Positions 27,755 to 37,345 of a DNA stretch of 40,143 nucleotides are shown here, one piece after another. How positions within the stretch are numbered: position 1 is the stretch's first letter; every line of letters starts with the position of its first letter. The stretch lies in the NCBI RefSeq assembly GCF_913062725.1, contig NZ_CAJXWY010000039.1:1-40143 (forward strand). The letters are read 5' to 3'. The DNA is from an uncultured Thiohalocapsa sp. (GTDB taxonomy: Bacteria; Pseudomonadota; Gammaproteobacteria; Chromatiales; Chromatiaceae). The notes beneath the pieces were generated by a model. That model ran no database searches, had not been told where the DNA came from, and saw only the letters and a program-made list of their open reading frames with translations. A program made the position numbers and the translations under genes.

Positions 27755-27766
27755 GGCAAGCTTGCC
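27755..27766. promoter_or_regulatory. 12-bp palindrome between cas6 and the CARF nuclease gene
   Basis: GGCAAGCTTGCC, perfect palindrome 16 nt after the cas6 stop, sharing its 10-bp core with the palindrome upstream of cas6. It lies in a 218-nt gap with no convincing gene. Confidence 0.35.
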
Positions 27767-27957
27767 AACGGTGCGGCCGGCGGCGGGCCGGGCCAAGCTG
27801 GCGGCCGTCGTCGGTGAGGGCCGCCGAAGTGGCGGCCAGGGACAGGACAGCAGGGACGCGGCCGACGGCAACAGGCCAGGCGCGGCGGCAGACGCCGACG
27901 CCACCCCGGCGACCGGCCCACTGTTGTGCGCGCGATTCCCGCTGTGAGCAAGTATCC

Positions 27958-29136
27958 ATGAAAACCCACGTCCTCCTGGTCTCCGACCAAACACTGCAAA
28001 ATCTGATTCCGGCGCTGATGGAGCGCCCGCAGCGCATCTTTCTGGTGGTCACCACCGAGATGGCCCGCCGCCGCGCCGATCAGCGCCTGCGCCGCCAACT
28101 GCGTCAGCTCGACGCCGAGCTGACCACCTGCAGTGACTGCCCGGACGCCGATTTCGCCCGCACCCAGGCGTTCGCCCATCAGGTGGCCGAGCAGGTCATC
28201 AACGCCGGCGCCGACGCCGAGATCGTGCTCAACGCCACCGGCGGCACCAAGCTCATGTCCATCGCCTTCGTCGAGGCCTTCCGCGGCATCGCCAGCCGCA
28301 TCCTCTACACCGATACCGCGCATCGGCGCATCGAGTACCTGCCGGCGGCGCATGACGCCCGGGCACCCGCGCCCACGGCCATGACCGACGTGCTCGACGT
28401 GCCGGGCTACCTGCGCGCCCAGGGCTTTCAGTTCCGCGGCGCCGCCTCCGACGCCGCCGACTGGCAGGCAAGCGCCGAGGCACGCAAGGCGGCGTGCAAA
28501 TTTCTCGGCAAGCACATCGGTGATCCGCAGCTGCAGCAGTTCGTCGGCGCTCTCAATGGGCTCGCCAACAAAGCACTGGAACGCCTGCCGGACCGCCAGG
28601 CCGAGCGTCTCGCCGCGCCTGTGCAGTCCTTCTCGTACGCGCCCCGCGGCCGCTGGGCCGAGGCCATGGCGGTGCTGACCCAGGCCGGCGTGGCGGACTG
28701 GACCCCAGGCTCCGAATACCTGCGCTTTCGCGACGTCGAAGCAGCCCAATTCGCCCGCGGCGGCTGGCTGGAGGCCTATGCCTACCACGTCGTGCGTGAT
28801 GTCGGCGTGCACGATACCCGCCTCGGCGTGACTGGTGTCTGGGACAACGAGCAAGCCATGGCCAACGAGTTCGACGTGCTCGCCTGCCATCTCAACCAAC
28901 TGCTGTTCATCGAATGCAAGACCCTGCGTCTGCACGACCAGAACGACAACGACATCGCCTACAAGCTCGACAGCCTGGGCGAAGACGCCCGCGGGCTGTT
29001 CGGCCGCACCTGGCTGCTCTCGGCGCGCGAGCCCACTGACACCCTCATCGCCCGTGCCCGCCGCGCCCGCATCCGGCTGGTGCCGCCGGCGGAATTGCAG
29101 CGGCTGCGGGAACTGGTGCGGGAGTGGCGGGGGTGA
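27958..29136 (+). CDS. can2: CARF-domain nuclease, Card1/Can2-like (DUF1887)
   Basis: Accessory effector of type III CRISPR, 392 residues. The N-terminal CARF domain, which binds cyclic oligoadenylate, carries the motif NATGGTKLMSIAF (residues 92-104). A middle region leads to GGWLEAY (268-274) and a PD-(D/E)XK nuclease core NEFDVLA...LLFIECKT, with Asp306, Glu319 and Lys321 as likely catalytic residues. Card1 and Can2 proteins cut single-stranded DNA and/or RNA, or nick supercoiled DNA, once activated by cyclic tetra- or hexa-adenylate made by Cas10. The start is the ATG at 27958; the open frame upstream is not homologous. The key residues are present, so it is predicted active. Confidence 0.9.
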   Translation: MKTHVLLVSDQTLQNLIPALMERPQRIFLVVTTEMARRRADQRLRRQLRQLDAELTTCSDCPDADFARTQAFAHQVAEQVINAGADAEIVLNATGGTKLMSIAFVEAFRGIASRILYTDTAHRRIEYLPAAHDARAPAPTAMTDVLDVPGYLRAQGFQFRGAASDAADWQASAEARKAACKFLGKHIGDPQLQQFVGALNGLANKALERLPDRQAERLAAPVQSFSYAPRGRWAEAMAVLTQAGVADWTPGSEYLRFRDVEAAQFARGGWLEAYAYHVVRDVGVHDTRLGVTGVWDNEQAMANEFDVLACHLNQLLFIECKTLRLHDQNDNDIAYKLDSLGEDARGLFGRTWLLSAREPTDTLIARARRARIRLVPPAELQRLRELVREWRG

Positions 29137-29161
29137 TCGGCGTGGCCGGGAGCGCAGACCC

Positions 29162-29214
29162 GCTCGCGGCAAGGTTGCGAGCCCGTCCGAGGAGACCTCC
29201 CACCATCATGATGG
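29162..29214. other. Cluster of inverted repeats between can2 and cmr1
   Basis: GCTCGC (29162-29167) pairs with GCGAGC (29177-29182) around GGCAAGGTT. GAGG/CCTC follows at 29189-29199, then a perfect 12-bp palindrome CCATCATGATGG (29203-29214). GTCCGA at 29185-29190 followed by GAGACC echoes the start of the CRISPR repeat. The 139-nt gap holds no gene. Confidence 0.4.
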
Positions 29215-29275
29215 CCGCCCGCAGTCCCGATAATCCACACAACGGAGAGATTCCAGACCTCCAGGACGCATTGCT

Positions 29276-30325
29276 ATGACGCGCTTCGAATATCGGATCA
29301 CCTTCAGCTCACCCGCCTTTCTCGGCAATGCCGAGCAGAATGGCCAATGGCGTACACCGCCCTTCAAGGCACTGCTGCGGCAGTGGTGGCGGATCGTCCA
29401 TGCGTCGGAGCGCGGCGGCAGTCCGCCGGTCGACCAACTGCGAGAGGAGGAAGGCGCACTCTTCGGGGTCGCCTCCGACCAGCGCAACGGCTCACGTAAG
29501 AGCGGGGTGCGACTCCGGCTGCAACACTGGAACATGGGCCAACAAGAGACCTGGCCGCCCTTAGCCAGGGTGCAGCATCCCGAAGTCAATTTTCCGGTCG
29601 ACAGCGGGCTGTATTTAGGGTTCGGTCCTGTACTGCTGCCAAAGGGGGCGAAGCAGCCCGCCCTGAAGAAGAACGCCGCGCTTCAGGCGGGTGAGTCTGC
29701 AACCCTCTCCATCGCATGCCCGGATGACGCCGTACCGTCGCTGCAAACGGCCTTCTATCTGATCGACCGTTACGGCACCATCGGCGGTCGCAGCCGCAAT
29801 GGCTGGGGATCGTTTCAGCTCTCGCTGCCGGATGAGACAGCGCCTTTGGCGAAGCCGCGTCTTGCTACATCGCTGCTGCGCCCTTGGCGGGCGTGTCTGG
29901 GTCAGGACTGGCCGCACGCCATCGGTAGCGATGACGAAGGCCCGCTGATCTGGCAAACCACGCAATCGTTCAACGACTGGCGGGGCGTGATGCAGCAGCT
30001 CGCCGCGCTGAAGATTGGGCTGCGCACCCAGTTCCCATTCAAGACCGGCAATGGGGCGCATCTGCCCGAAAAGCGGCACTGGCTGAGCTATCCGGTCACC
30101 AGACACTCGGTCAAATCCTGGGGCAATGCCCGCCTGCCGAACAGCCTGCGCTTCAAGGTGCGCGCCGAGCCCAACGGCGACGGCTTTCGTGGCCTGATCG
30201 TGCATCTGCCCTGCCTGCCACCTGCGCAACCCTTTCGGCCCGACCGCCGTGCCATCGAGGCCGTGTGGGCCCAGGTCCACGCCTACTTGGATCAGGCGCA
30301 AGCCCTGACCCGCGCCCCGCACTGA
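29276..30325 (+). CDS. cmr1: Type III-B RAMP protein Cmr1
   Basis: Subunit of the Cmr effector complex, 349 residues. It opens with a RAMP strand and the segment FSSPAFLGNAEQNGQWRTPPFKALLRQWWR, typical of Cmr1 (RAMP helix with an RQWWR end). The Gly-rich loop YGTIGGRSRNGWGSF is at about 160-175. A second RAMP-like half follows. Cmr1 caps the end of the Cmr backbone opposite the crRNA 5' tag, near Cmr6. AGGA lies 11 nt upstream of the ATG. It is 10 nt from cas10, in one operon with the remaining cmr genes. Confidence 0.9.
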   Translation: MTRFEYRITFSSPAFLGNAEQNGQWRTPPFKALLRQWWRIVHASERGGSPPVDQLREEEGALFGVASDQRNGSRKSGVRLRLQHWNMGQQETWPPLARVQHPEVNFPVDSGLYLGFGPVLLPKGAKQPALKKNAALQAGESATLSIACPDDAVPSLQTAFYLIDRYGTIGGRSRNGWGSFQLSLPDETAPLAKPRLATSLLRPWRACLGQDWPHAIGSDDEGPLIWQTTQSFNDWRGVMQQLAALKIGLRTQFPFKTGNGAHLPEKRHWLSYPVTRHSVKSWGNARLPNSLRFKVRAEPNGDGFRGLIVHLPCLPPAQPFRPDRRAIEAVWAQVHAYLDQAQALTRAPH

Positions 30326-30335
30326 GGACCCATCC

Positions 30336-33300
30336 ATGGACGCGCATGATATCCAGCTCTGGCAAGCCAAGCTCCACGCCCGCCTGCACGACCCGGCCGA
30401 GAAGGCCCTGGTGCTGCTCCGTGATCCCGCCGGTCATGAAGGCGGCACATCGCGGGCATTGCAACGCCTGCTCGGCCTCGACACGCTCAGCGCCGACGGC
30501 AGCGTGCAGGCCGATGACGACACCCTGCATCGCAAGCTGTTTCGCCACGGTGTGCCCGCCGCCCTGTACCAACAACTGCGCCGTGCGGATCATTGGTCGG
30601 CGGCGGCGGACCGGCCACAATGGCCGATGCAGGAGATCACCGTTACCACCCGCAGCGGCCAGCAGAAGACGCTCAAGATCGCCGATTGGGCGCAGGTGCG
30701 CTGGACCCAGCAGCCGGTGCTGATCCATCCGCTGACCGGCGCCGAGCTCGATCTCGGGCAGCATGGCGGACTGGGCGATACCGACTTCCACGACATCAAG
30801 GCGCGCAGTCTGGCGCACTTCGAGCGCCTCACGCTGCGCGATGGCGCCGGCGCCGACGCCAAGACGGACTGGTGGCGCACCCTGCTCGCCTACTGGCGCT
30901 TTGGGCCCGAGCTGACCGAAGACGAGGACTTCGGCAAGCTCGGCGAACTCTGGCGCCTACTGCCCGCCGACACGCGGGTGCCCGACCACAGCATCTGGGA
31001 TCACCTCGACCTCACCTCGGCCTTCGCCGGCGCGTTCGTGGCCGATCCCGAGCATGAGGTTGCCCTGCTCGCCCTCTCCCTCGGACCGGTACAGCCGTTC
31101 ATCGCCGCCGCCCGCTCCACCTCCGATCTCTGGGCCGGTTCCCACCTGCTGGCACGGCTGGCTTGGGAGGCCATGCGGGTGGTCTGTGAGCAGCTTGGTC
31201 CTGATGCCATCCTGTTTCCGCGTCTGCGCGGTGTGCCGCAGGTGGACCTTTGGCTGCGGGATGCCTGCGGGCTGCCGGCCAAGTGGTTCGCGGGCTGCGA
31301 ATGGGCGAATCGCAACACCGACAGCAACCCGCTGTTTGCCGCCGCATTGCCGAATCGCTTCGTCGCCCTGGTGCCACGGGCCCGCGCCAGGGCCCTGGCC
31401 GAGCAGGTCGAGCAGCGCGTGCGCGCCTGGCTACAGACCCTGGGCGACCGGGTACTCGAGCGCCTGCTGGCTGCCGCTGGCATCACCCCCAGCCCCGATC
31501 ACCACTGCCATCGGCAAATGGCCGAGCAGCTCCAGGGCTTTCCCGAGGTGCACTGGGCCGCGGTGCCCTTCGCACTGGTGCGCGAAACCACCCGCGATGG
31601 CCAACGGGCGCTGGATACCACCGAGCTCTCGGCGGCCATGGCGCCTTTCCTCGGCGCCGCCGCCGGCCAGCCCGCCGGCTTCCTTGCAACGCCCGCCTGG
31701 CAGGTCCTGCAACAGGAAACCCGCTGGCGCGATGGCACCACCTTCTTCGCACCGAACCCGGGCGTGCTCTATCCGGCGGTCTACGACCTCGCCGAGCGCG
31801 TGCTGGCGGCTGCAAAGACGCTCCGGCCCTTTGCGCAGACGGCGCAGCACGGTTGGCGCTGTTCCCTGACCGGCGAAACGGAATGGCTGACCACCAGCCC
31901 CGAGCACCTGGAGACCTCCTATCGCCAGCGCGACGACACCCTCTGGGCGCAGGTGGCACGCGCGCGTCCCGCCTGGGCCAAGGCCGGCGAGCACTTGGGC
32001 GCGCTGCCGGCGATCAAGCGTCTCTGGCCAACCCTGTTTGCGGAAGAGCTGGACCAGGCGCTGGACACCGATCTACAGCGCTTCGTGGTCTCCACGCACA
32101 GCATGGCACTGGCCCATCAGCTCGACCGTTGGCTCGAGCACGGCGGCAGCCTGGACGAGGCTTGTCGCCAAGCCGTCGCGCGCCACCGCCCGGCGCGCGT
32201 CGCCCTGCCGCAGGGGCTGATGCGTCGTCACGCAGCCCAGGGGCAGGAGGCACTCCGCGCCGCCAAGCAACTGGCGGGTCTGCTCGAAGCGGCACGCGAG
32301 CTCGATGACGCCGACGCGGCGCAGGCGCTCGAGCGCCTCGTGCAGCGCAACCTGGCGACCACCGAGGGCGCGGGCGCGCTCGAAGGCTACTATGCGCTGC
32401 TGCTCATGGATGGCGACCGCATGGGTGCCTGGCTCAGCGGCGATCAGGCCGCCATCAGCTATCGCGCAAGCTTCCACCCGCAGGTGCGCAAGGCCTTGGC
32501 ACAAAAGGCGCAGACCGAGCCACTACTGGCGCGCTACGCAGACCAGCCGCGTGCCCTGTCGCCCAATCGTCACCTGGCCATCTCCGGGGCGTTGAATGAC
32601 TTTGCGCTCAGTGTGGTGCGCCATGTCATCGAGCGCGAGCACCTCGGGCGGGTGATCTACGCCGGCGGCGACGACGTCCTTGCCATGTTGCCCGTCAGTG
32701 ACCTGCTGGCGGCCATGCAGCGACTGCGCGATGCCTACTCCGGACAGGACTCGGGTGCCGGCGAGGCGGCACACAGCAACCTGCGGCTCAACAAGGGATT
32801 CGCCTGGCTCGACGGCCGCCTGTTGCGGATGATGGGTGAGCAGGCCACCGCCAGCTGCGGTGCGGTCATCGCCCATCACCAGGCACCGCTGGGCGCCGTT
32901 CTGCGGGCCTTGCGGGAGGCCGAATCCGCGGCCAAGAACATCGGTGGCCGCGACGCCTTCGGCCTCACGCTCATCAAGCGTTCCGGCGGTATTCGCCGCT
33001 TCGTCGCCAAGTGGGGCGAGCCGCTGGCGGTGCTGAGCGCGCTGCAGCGCTTTCTGGCCGAGCCTGGGGTGTCGCGCCGCGCCGTCTACAACAGCCTGGC
33101 ATGGCTCAAGGATCTGCCCGAGCCGGACGGCGATACCGACATGCTCAGTGAACTGCTCGCGTATCAGCTGGCACGCCAGGCGGAGCGCAAGCAGATCATC
33201 GATCACCATGACGTACCGGGGCTGGCGCGACGCCTGGCGCAGCTCGCAGTCGAGCAGCCGCGCGAGGCGCAGCAAACCCCGCTGCGCTGGCTCGAGAACT

Positions 33301-33401
33301 GCCTGGCGGTGGCCGAGTTCCTGGTGCGTGATTGCCGCATCTCATCGCGTTTTGCCGCGGATATTGCCTCGGGCACGACGGCTACCGGAGGTCGCCCATG
33401 A
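30336..33401 (+). CDS. cas10: Cas10 (Cmr2), type III-B signature protein
   Basis: Large subunit of the Cmr complex, 1021 residues. The N-terminal HD motif lies in LHARLHDPAEKAL (His18, Asp19), as in other Cmr2 proteins. The two cyclase (Palm) motifs are both intact: MDGDRMG around Asp692/Asp694, and GGDD at 777-780 in VIYAGGDDVLAML. Thus target-RNA binding is predicted to switch on cyclic oligoadenylate synthesis and possibly single-stranded DNA cleavage. The products would feed the two CARF proteins encoded in the locus. The stop overlaps the cmr3 start (ATGA), a sign of translational coupling. Confidence 0.96.
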   Translation: MDAHDIQLWQAKLHARLHDPAEKALVLLRDPAGHEGGTSRALQRLLGLDTLSADGSVQADDDTLHRKLFRHGVPAALYQQLRRADHWSAAADRPQWPMQEITVTTRSGQQKTLKIADWAQVRWTQQPVLIHPLTGAELDLGQHGGLGDTDFHDIKARSLAHFERLTLRDGAGADAKTDWWRTLLAYWRFGPELTEDEDFGKLGELWRLLPADTRVPDHSIWDHLDLTSAFAGAFVADPEHEVALLALSLGPVQPFIAAARSTSDLWAGSHLLARLAWEAMRVVCEQLGPDAILFPRLRGVPQVDLWLRDACGLPAKWFAGCEWANRNTDSNPLFAAALPNRFVALVPRARARALAEQVEQRVRAWLQTLGDRVLERLLAAAGITPSPDHHCHRQMAEQLQGFPEVHWAAVPFALVRETTRDGQRALDTTELSAAMAPFLGAAAGQPAGFLATPAWQVLQQETRWRDGTTFFAPNPGVLYPAVYDLAERVLAAAKTLRPFAQTAQHGWRCSLTGETEWLTTSPEHLETSYRQRDDTLWAQVARARPAWAKAGEHLGALPAIKRLWPTLFAEELDQALDTDLQRFVVSTHSMALAHQLDRWLEHGGSLDEACRQAVARHRPARVALPQGLMRRHAAQGQEALRAAKQLAGLLEAARELDDADAAQALERLVQRNLATTEGAGALEGYYALLLMDGDRMGAWLSGDQAAISYRASFHPQVRKALAQKAQTEPLLARYADQPRALSPNRHLAISGALNDFALSVVRHVIEREHLGRVIYAGGDDVLAMLPVSDLLAAMQRLRDAYSGQDSGAGEAAHSNLRLNKGFAWLDGRLLRMMGEQATASCGAVIAHHQAPLGAVLRALREAESAAKNIGGRDAFGLTLIKRSGGIRRFVAKWGEPLAVLSALQRFLAEPGVSRRAVYNSLAWLKDLPEPDGDTDMLSELLAYQLARQAERKQIIDHHDVPGLARRLAQLAVEQPREAQQTPLRWLENCLAVAEFLVRDCRISSRFAADIASGTTATGGRP

Positions 33402-34522
33402 CCGCTTATCGTTTTCTGCAACCCTTGGACGTGCTGTTTCTGCGCGGCAACAAGCTGTTCGGCGACTCCGGCAGCTTCGGCGAAAGTCTGGTGCCGCCCT
33501 GGCCCTCGGCGGCCGCCGGCGCGCTGCGCTCGTGGCTGCTGGCCAGCGACGGCGTCGACCCGCAGGCGTTCGCCAGAGGCGCTGTGCGCCATCCGAGTCT
33601 CGGTACCCCGGCCGAGCCCGGGGCGTTTCGCGTCACCGCCTTTCATGTCGCCCGCCAAACCGAGACAGGCGCCATCGAGCTGTTGATGGAGCCGCCGGCC
33701 GATCTAGTGCTCACCCGCGACACCAACGATGCACTGCGGCTGTCGCCGTTGACACCGCAACCCCTGCCGGCCGCACTGGACGCCTCCAGCGCCTTGGCAA
33801 GGCTGCCGATCTTGAGCGAGGCCGCGCGGCGCAAGCCGGCCGGCGGCCATTGGCTGACGCAGCGGGCATTTGCCGCCTACCTCCGCGGCCAGCTGCCGGA
33901 GACCAGCGAACTGGTGCCAACCAGCGCCCTGTGGAAGATCGAGCCGCGGATTGGGGTGGGCCTGGACCCTGAGCAGCGTCGCGCCGACGACGGCAAGCTG
34001 TTCACCACCCAGGCCGTGCATTTCCGGCCTGGCATCGGTTTTCTGGCGGCCATCGACGGCGCCGAGCTGCCCGCCCGCGGCACCGTGCAACTCGGTGGCG
34101 ATGGCCGTGCGGCCGCCCTGCGCAGCGCTGATTTCGCGCCGCCGGCGGTCGACCTGGCGGCGATTGCAGCGGCAGGCCGCTGCCGCATGGTGCTCACCAG
34201 CCCCGGCATCTTCCCCGAGGGTTGGCGCCCGCCGGGCATCGATGCCGAGGGCCGCTTTGCGCTCGCGGGTGTCCGTGGCCGTCTGGTGAGCGCCGCCGTC
34301 CCCCGTGCGCAGGTGGTCTCCGGTTGGGACCTGGCCAACTGGCGGCCCAAGCCGGCGCAGCGCGCGGCGCCCAGCGGCAGCGTCTACTGGCTCGACGAGT
34401 TGCAGGCGACACCGGACGCACTCCGCAAGCTTGCCGTCGATGGCCTCTGGCCCGAGCCCTGCGACACTGCCCAGCGGCGTGCCGAGGGTTTTAACCGCTT
34501 CGTGTTCGCCGTTTGGTCTTGA
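33398..34522 (+). CDS. cmr3: Type III-B RAMP protein Cmr3
   Basis: Subunit that grips the 5' tag of the crRNA together with Cas10, 374 residues. It begins with the Cmr3 signature YRFLQPLDVLFLRGNKLFGDSG followed by PPWPSAAAGALRS. Further family segments are PTSALWKIEPRIGVGLDPEQRRADDGKLFTTQ and the ending RAEGFNRFVFAVW. Its ATG overlaps the cas10 stop by 4 nt. The stop is followed by a stretch in the same frame that reads as a PIN-domain fragment, so the end of cmr3 may mark an old insertion point. Confidence 0.92.
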   Translation: MTAYRFLQPLDVLFLRGNKLFGDSGSFGESLVPPWPSAAAGALRSWLLASDGVDPQAFARGAVRHPSLGTPAEPGAFRVTAFHVARQTETGAIELLMEPPADLVLTRDTNDALRLSPLTPQPLPAALDASSALARLPILSEAARRKPAGGHWLTQRAFAAYLRGQLPETSELVPTSALWKIEPRIGVGLDPEQRRADDGKLFTTQAVHFRPGIGFLAAIDGAELPARGTVQLGGDGRAAALRSADFAPPAVDLAAIAAAGRCRMVLTSPGIFPEGWRPPGIDAEGRFALAGVRGRLVSAAVPRAQVVSGWDLANWRPKPAQRAAPSGSVYWLDELQATPDALRKLAVDGLWPEPCDTAQRRAEGFNRFVFAVWS

Positions 34523-34531
34523 GGGCTCGAG

Positions 34532-34648
34532 GTGCCTGCTGTCCCGCACCTGGCGGCGGTGATCCACGGCGACTGCGCTGCCTTCTGGACCAACGACGAT
34601 CGCTCGCGGCACGCGGCGGAAGAACACCTCCAGATCCTTGTCTTTTGA
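34532..34648 (+). pseudogene. Remnant of a PIN-domain (VapC-like) toxin C-terminus
   Basis: Between cmr3 and cmr4 a 38-residue frame reads VPAVPHLAAVIHGDCAAF, WTNDDRSRHAAEEHLQIL, VF (shown in pieces). This matches the C-terminal PIN pattern: an HLA helix, a Gly/Cys turn, the strand ending in WTND, and a final LQILVF strand. The N-terminal two-thirds with the other acidic residues is missing, so it cannot be an active nuclease. It lies in the cmr3 frame just after its stop. GAGG lies 7 nt before the GTG, so a short peptide could still be made. Chance similarity is not excluded. Confidence 0.5.
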
Positions 34649-34658
34649 TGCGCTTTAA

Positions 34659-35573
<915 letters not shown>

Positions 35574-35577
35574 CAGC

Positions 35578-35952
35578 ATGCAAACCCTGGAACAGTTACG
35601 GGCCGACGATGCCTGGAAGAAGACGCAGCGCTGCAGTGAAGAGTATGTGAAGCTCGCCAAGGGCGTGCCGGCGTTGATCATGAACAGCGGGCTGATGCAG
35701 GTGCTGGCGTTTCTCGAGGAAAAAGGCAGCAAGGAGTCGCAACGCCACTGTCGCGATCTGTCGGAACATCTGCGCACCTGGCTGCAAGCGCGATTCCCGA
35801 AGACCATTCCCAGCGCCGAGTTTGCGCCCTTCATGGAGGCACTGATGCAGCTCGAAGACCCGCGTACCTACCAGGCGATTACCGCCGAGGCCTTCGACTG
35901 GCTGCGTTGGCTGCGCCAGATGGCACCGGCGGCACGCGCGGGAGGACGCTAG
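35578..35952 (+). CDS. cmr5: Type III-B small subunit Cmr5
   Basis: Small all-helical subunit of the Cmr complex, 124 residues, which lines the complex along the target RNA. The N-terminal helix (TLEQLRADDAWKKTQ) and the central SEEYVKLAKGVPALIMNSGLMQVLAFLEEKG are characteristic of Cmr5. GGAGGG lies just upstream of the ATG. It is separated by one base from cmr6, whose own Shine-Dalgarno is inside the cmr5 end. Confidence 0.93.
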   Translation: MQTLEQLRADDAWKKTQRCSEEYVKLAKGVPALIMNSGLMQVLAFLEEKGSKESQRHCRDLSEHLRTWLQARFPKTIPSAEFAPFMEALMQLEDPRTYQAITAEAFDWLRWLRQMAPAARAGGR

Positions 35953-35953
35953 C

Positions 35954-37345
35954 ATGGCGATTGCAGCCCTACCGGCGTATCTCGGTACGGATTTCTCCAG
36001 CGCATCGCCGGGGATGCGATTCGGGATGTATCTCAAGCTCTGGGGTACCGATCAGCACAGCGGCGAAAGGCTCTGGACCACGCACGACCTGAATTACCGG
36101 GCAGCTGGCCCAAACAAGCATGTTCGCCAGTTCAAAGACGAAAACAAGTCGAACGCGCTGCGCGAAGCCTGCCGCCTGAGCCCGCAAGATCGGGCGCTCA
36201 TGCGCGCGTTGCTGGATCGCCAGACAGCGCTAGCCGAAGCCTTGCAGCCCAGCGGCCAATTGTTGCGCGTGGACGCCGAGGCCATCGCCCCCTTCACCAC
36301 CGGCCTTGGCAACGAGCATCCGCTCGAGAACGGCTTCGCCTTCCTCAGTCCCTATGGCCTGCCTTATCTGCCCAGCAGCGGCGTGAAAGGGGTGCTGCGC
36401 CAGGCGGCGCGCGAGCTGGCCAGCGGCGACTGGGGCGACGCGGCCGGCTGGGACCAGGCCGAGCGCTTCATGCTACCGAGCGGGAACGCGCGCATCCCCC
36501 TGAGTATGCTAGATGTGCTGTTCGGCAAGCAGAGCGACGATGGCGACACCGAGCACGTGCGCGGGGCGCTGCAGTTCTGGGACGTCATCCCGCAGGTAAA
36601 GGGCGCCAGCCTGGCGGTGGAAGTGATGACCGCGCACCAGTCACACTACTTGCAGCATGATGGAACACCGCACGAGTCCGGTCAGCCGAACCCCATCAAC
36701 TTCCTGACGGTGCCGCCGGGCTCGGCGTTCCATTTCCATGTGCAATGCGATGGCCCGTTCCTGCAGCGCGTGGCGCCCGAGCTCGCTGCAGACAGCGCCT
36801 GGCAAGCACTGCTGAGCGCGGCACTGGAGCATGCCTTCGACTGGCTCGGCTTCGGTGCCAAGACCGCCGTCGGCTACGGCGCCATGCGCCGGGATCACAG
36901 TGCCGAACAGGCGCGCCTGGCGGCGCAGCGCGCAGCCGCCGAGCAGCGTAAGCAAGCAGCAGCCGAGCGCCAGCGCCAGGAAGATGCGGCCGTCCGGGCG
37001 GCGGATGCGCAGGCGGCCTTCGACGCCCTGCCGGAGAGCGACAAGGCGTTGCAGCAGTTTGCGCAAGCGATAGCCGCGTTCGGCGCCGTTGAGTCCCTGA
37101 CCAAGGCGCAATACCCAGAGTTGGCGCGACACGTCAATATGCTGGCGGATCAGGCGCAAGCCTGGCCCGAGCAGAGCGAACGGCAACGTGCCGCCGAGGC
37201 AATCGAGCAGGCGCTGAACCGCTTCGGCTGGTCGGCGCCGGGTCTCAAGGCGGAGAAGCGAAGGAAGCAGGAGACCAGGCGCCGCGAACTGATCAACTTG
37301 GTGATCCACGGACCCGAGCGAGACAGCTCAGGAACGAAACAATGA
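35954..37345 (+). CDS. cmr6: Type III-B RAMP protein Cmr6 with a long coiled-coil tail
   Basis: Cmr6 subunit, 463 residues. The RAMP core covers about 1-312, with TGLGNEHPLENGFAFLSPYG, the Gly-loop region LPSSGVKGVLRQAARE and the closing GFGAKTAVGYGAM (to about 311). After this a tail of about 150 residues follows: a charged Ala/Gln/Arg/Glu-rich coiled coil (about 315-360), a helical middle and a basic end (KAEKRRKQETRRRELI). Many Cmr6 proteins end soon after the GYG loop, so the tail is an extension. It could recruit a partner or bind nucleic acid (inference). GGAGG precedes the ATG by 8 nt. The stop overlaps the next start (ATGA). Confidence 0.92.
   Translation: MAIAALPAYLGTDFSSASPGMRFGMYLKLWGTDQHSGERLWTTHDLNYRAAGPNKHVRQFKDENKSNALREACRLSPQDRALMRALLDRQTALAEALQPSGQLLRVDAEAIAPFTTGLGNEHPLENGFAFLSPYGLPYLPSSGVKGVLRQAARELASGDWGDAAGWDQAERFMLPSGNARIPLSMLDVLFGKQSDDGDTEHVRGALQFWDVIPQVKGASLAVEVMTAHQSHYLQHDGTPHESGQPNPINFLTVPPGSAFHFHVQCDGPFLQRVAPELAADSAWQALLSAALEHAFDWLGFGAKTAVGYGAMRRDHSAEQARLAAQRAAAEQRKQAAAERQRQEDAAVRAADAQAAFDALPESDKALQQFAQAIAAFGAVESLTKAQYPELARHVNMLADQAQAWPEQSERQRAAEAIEQALNRFGWSAPGLKAEKRRKQETRRRELINLVIHGPERDSSGTKQ

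Noticed and set aside
29161..34611. 11-bp direct repeat CGCTCGCGGCA at 29161 and 34601 in two cas gaps
   Set aside because: GC-rich 11-mers recur by chance in such DNA, and the second copy is inside the PIN-like codons.
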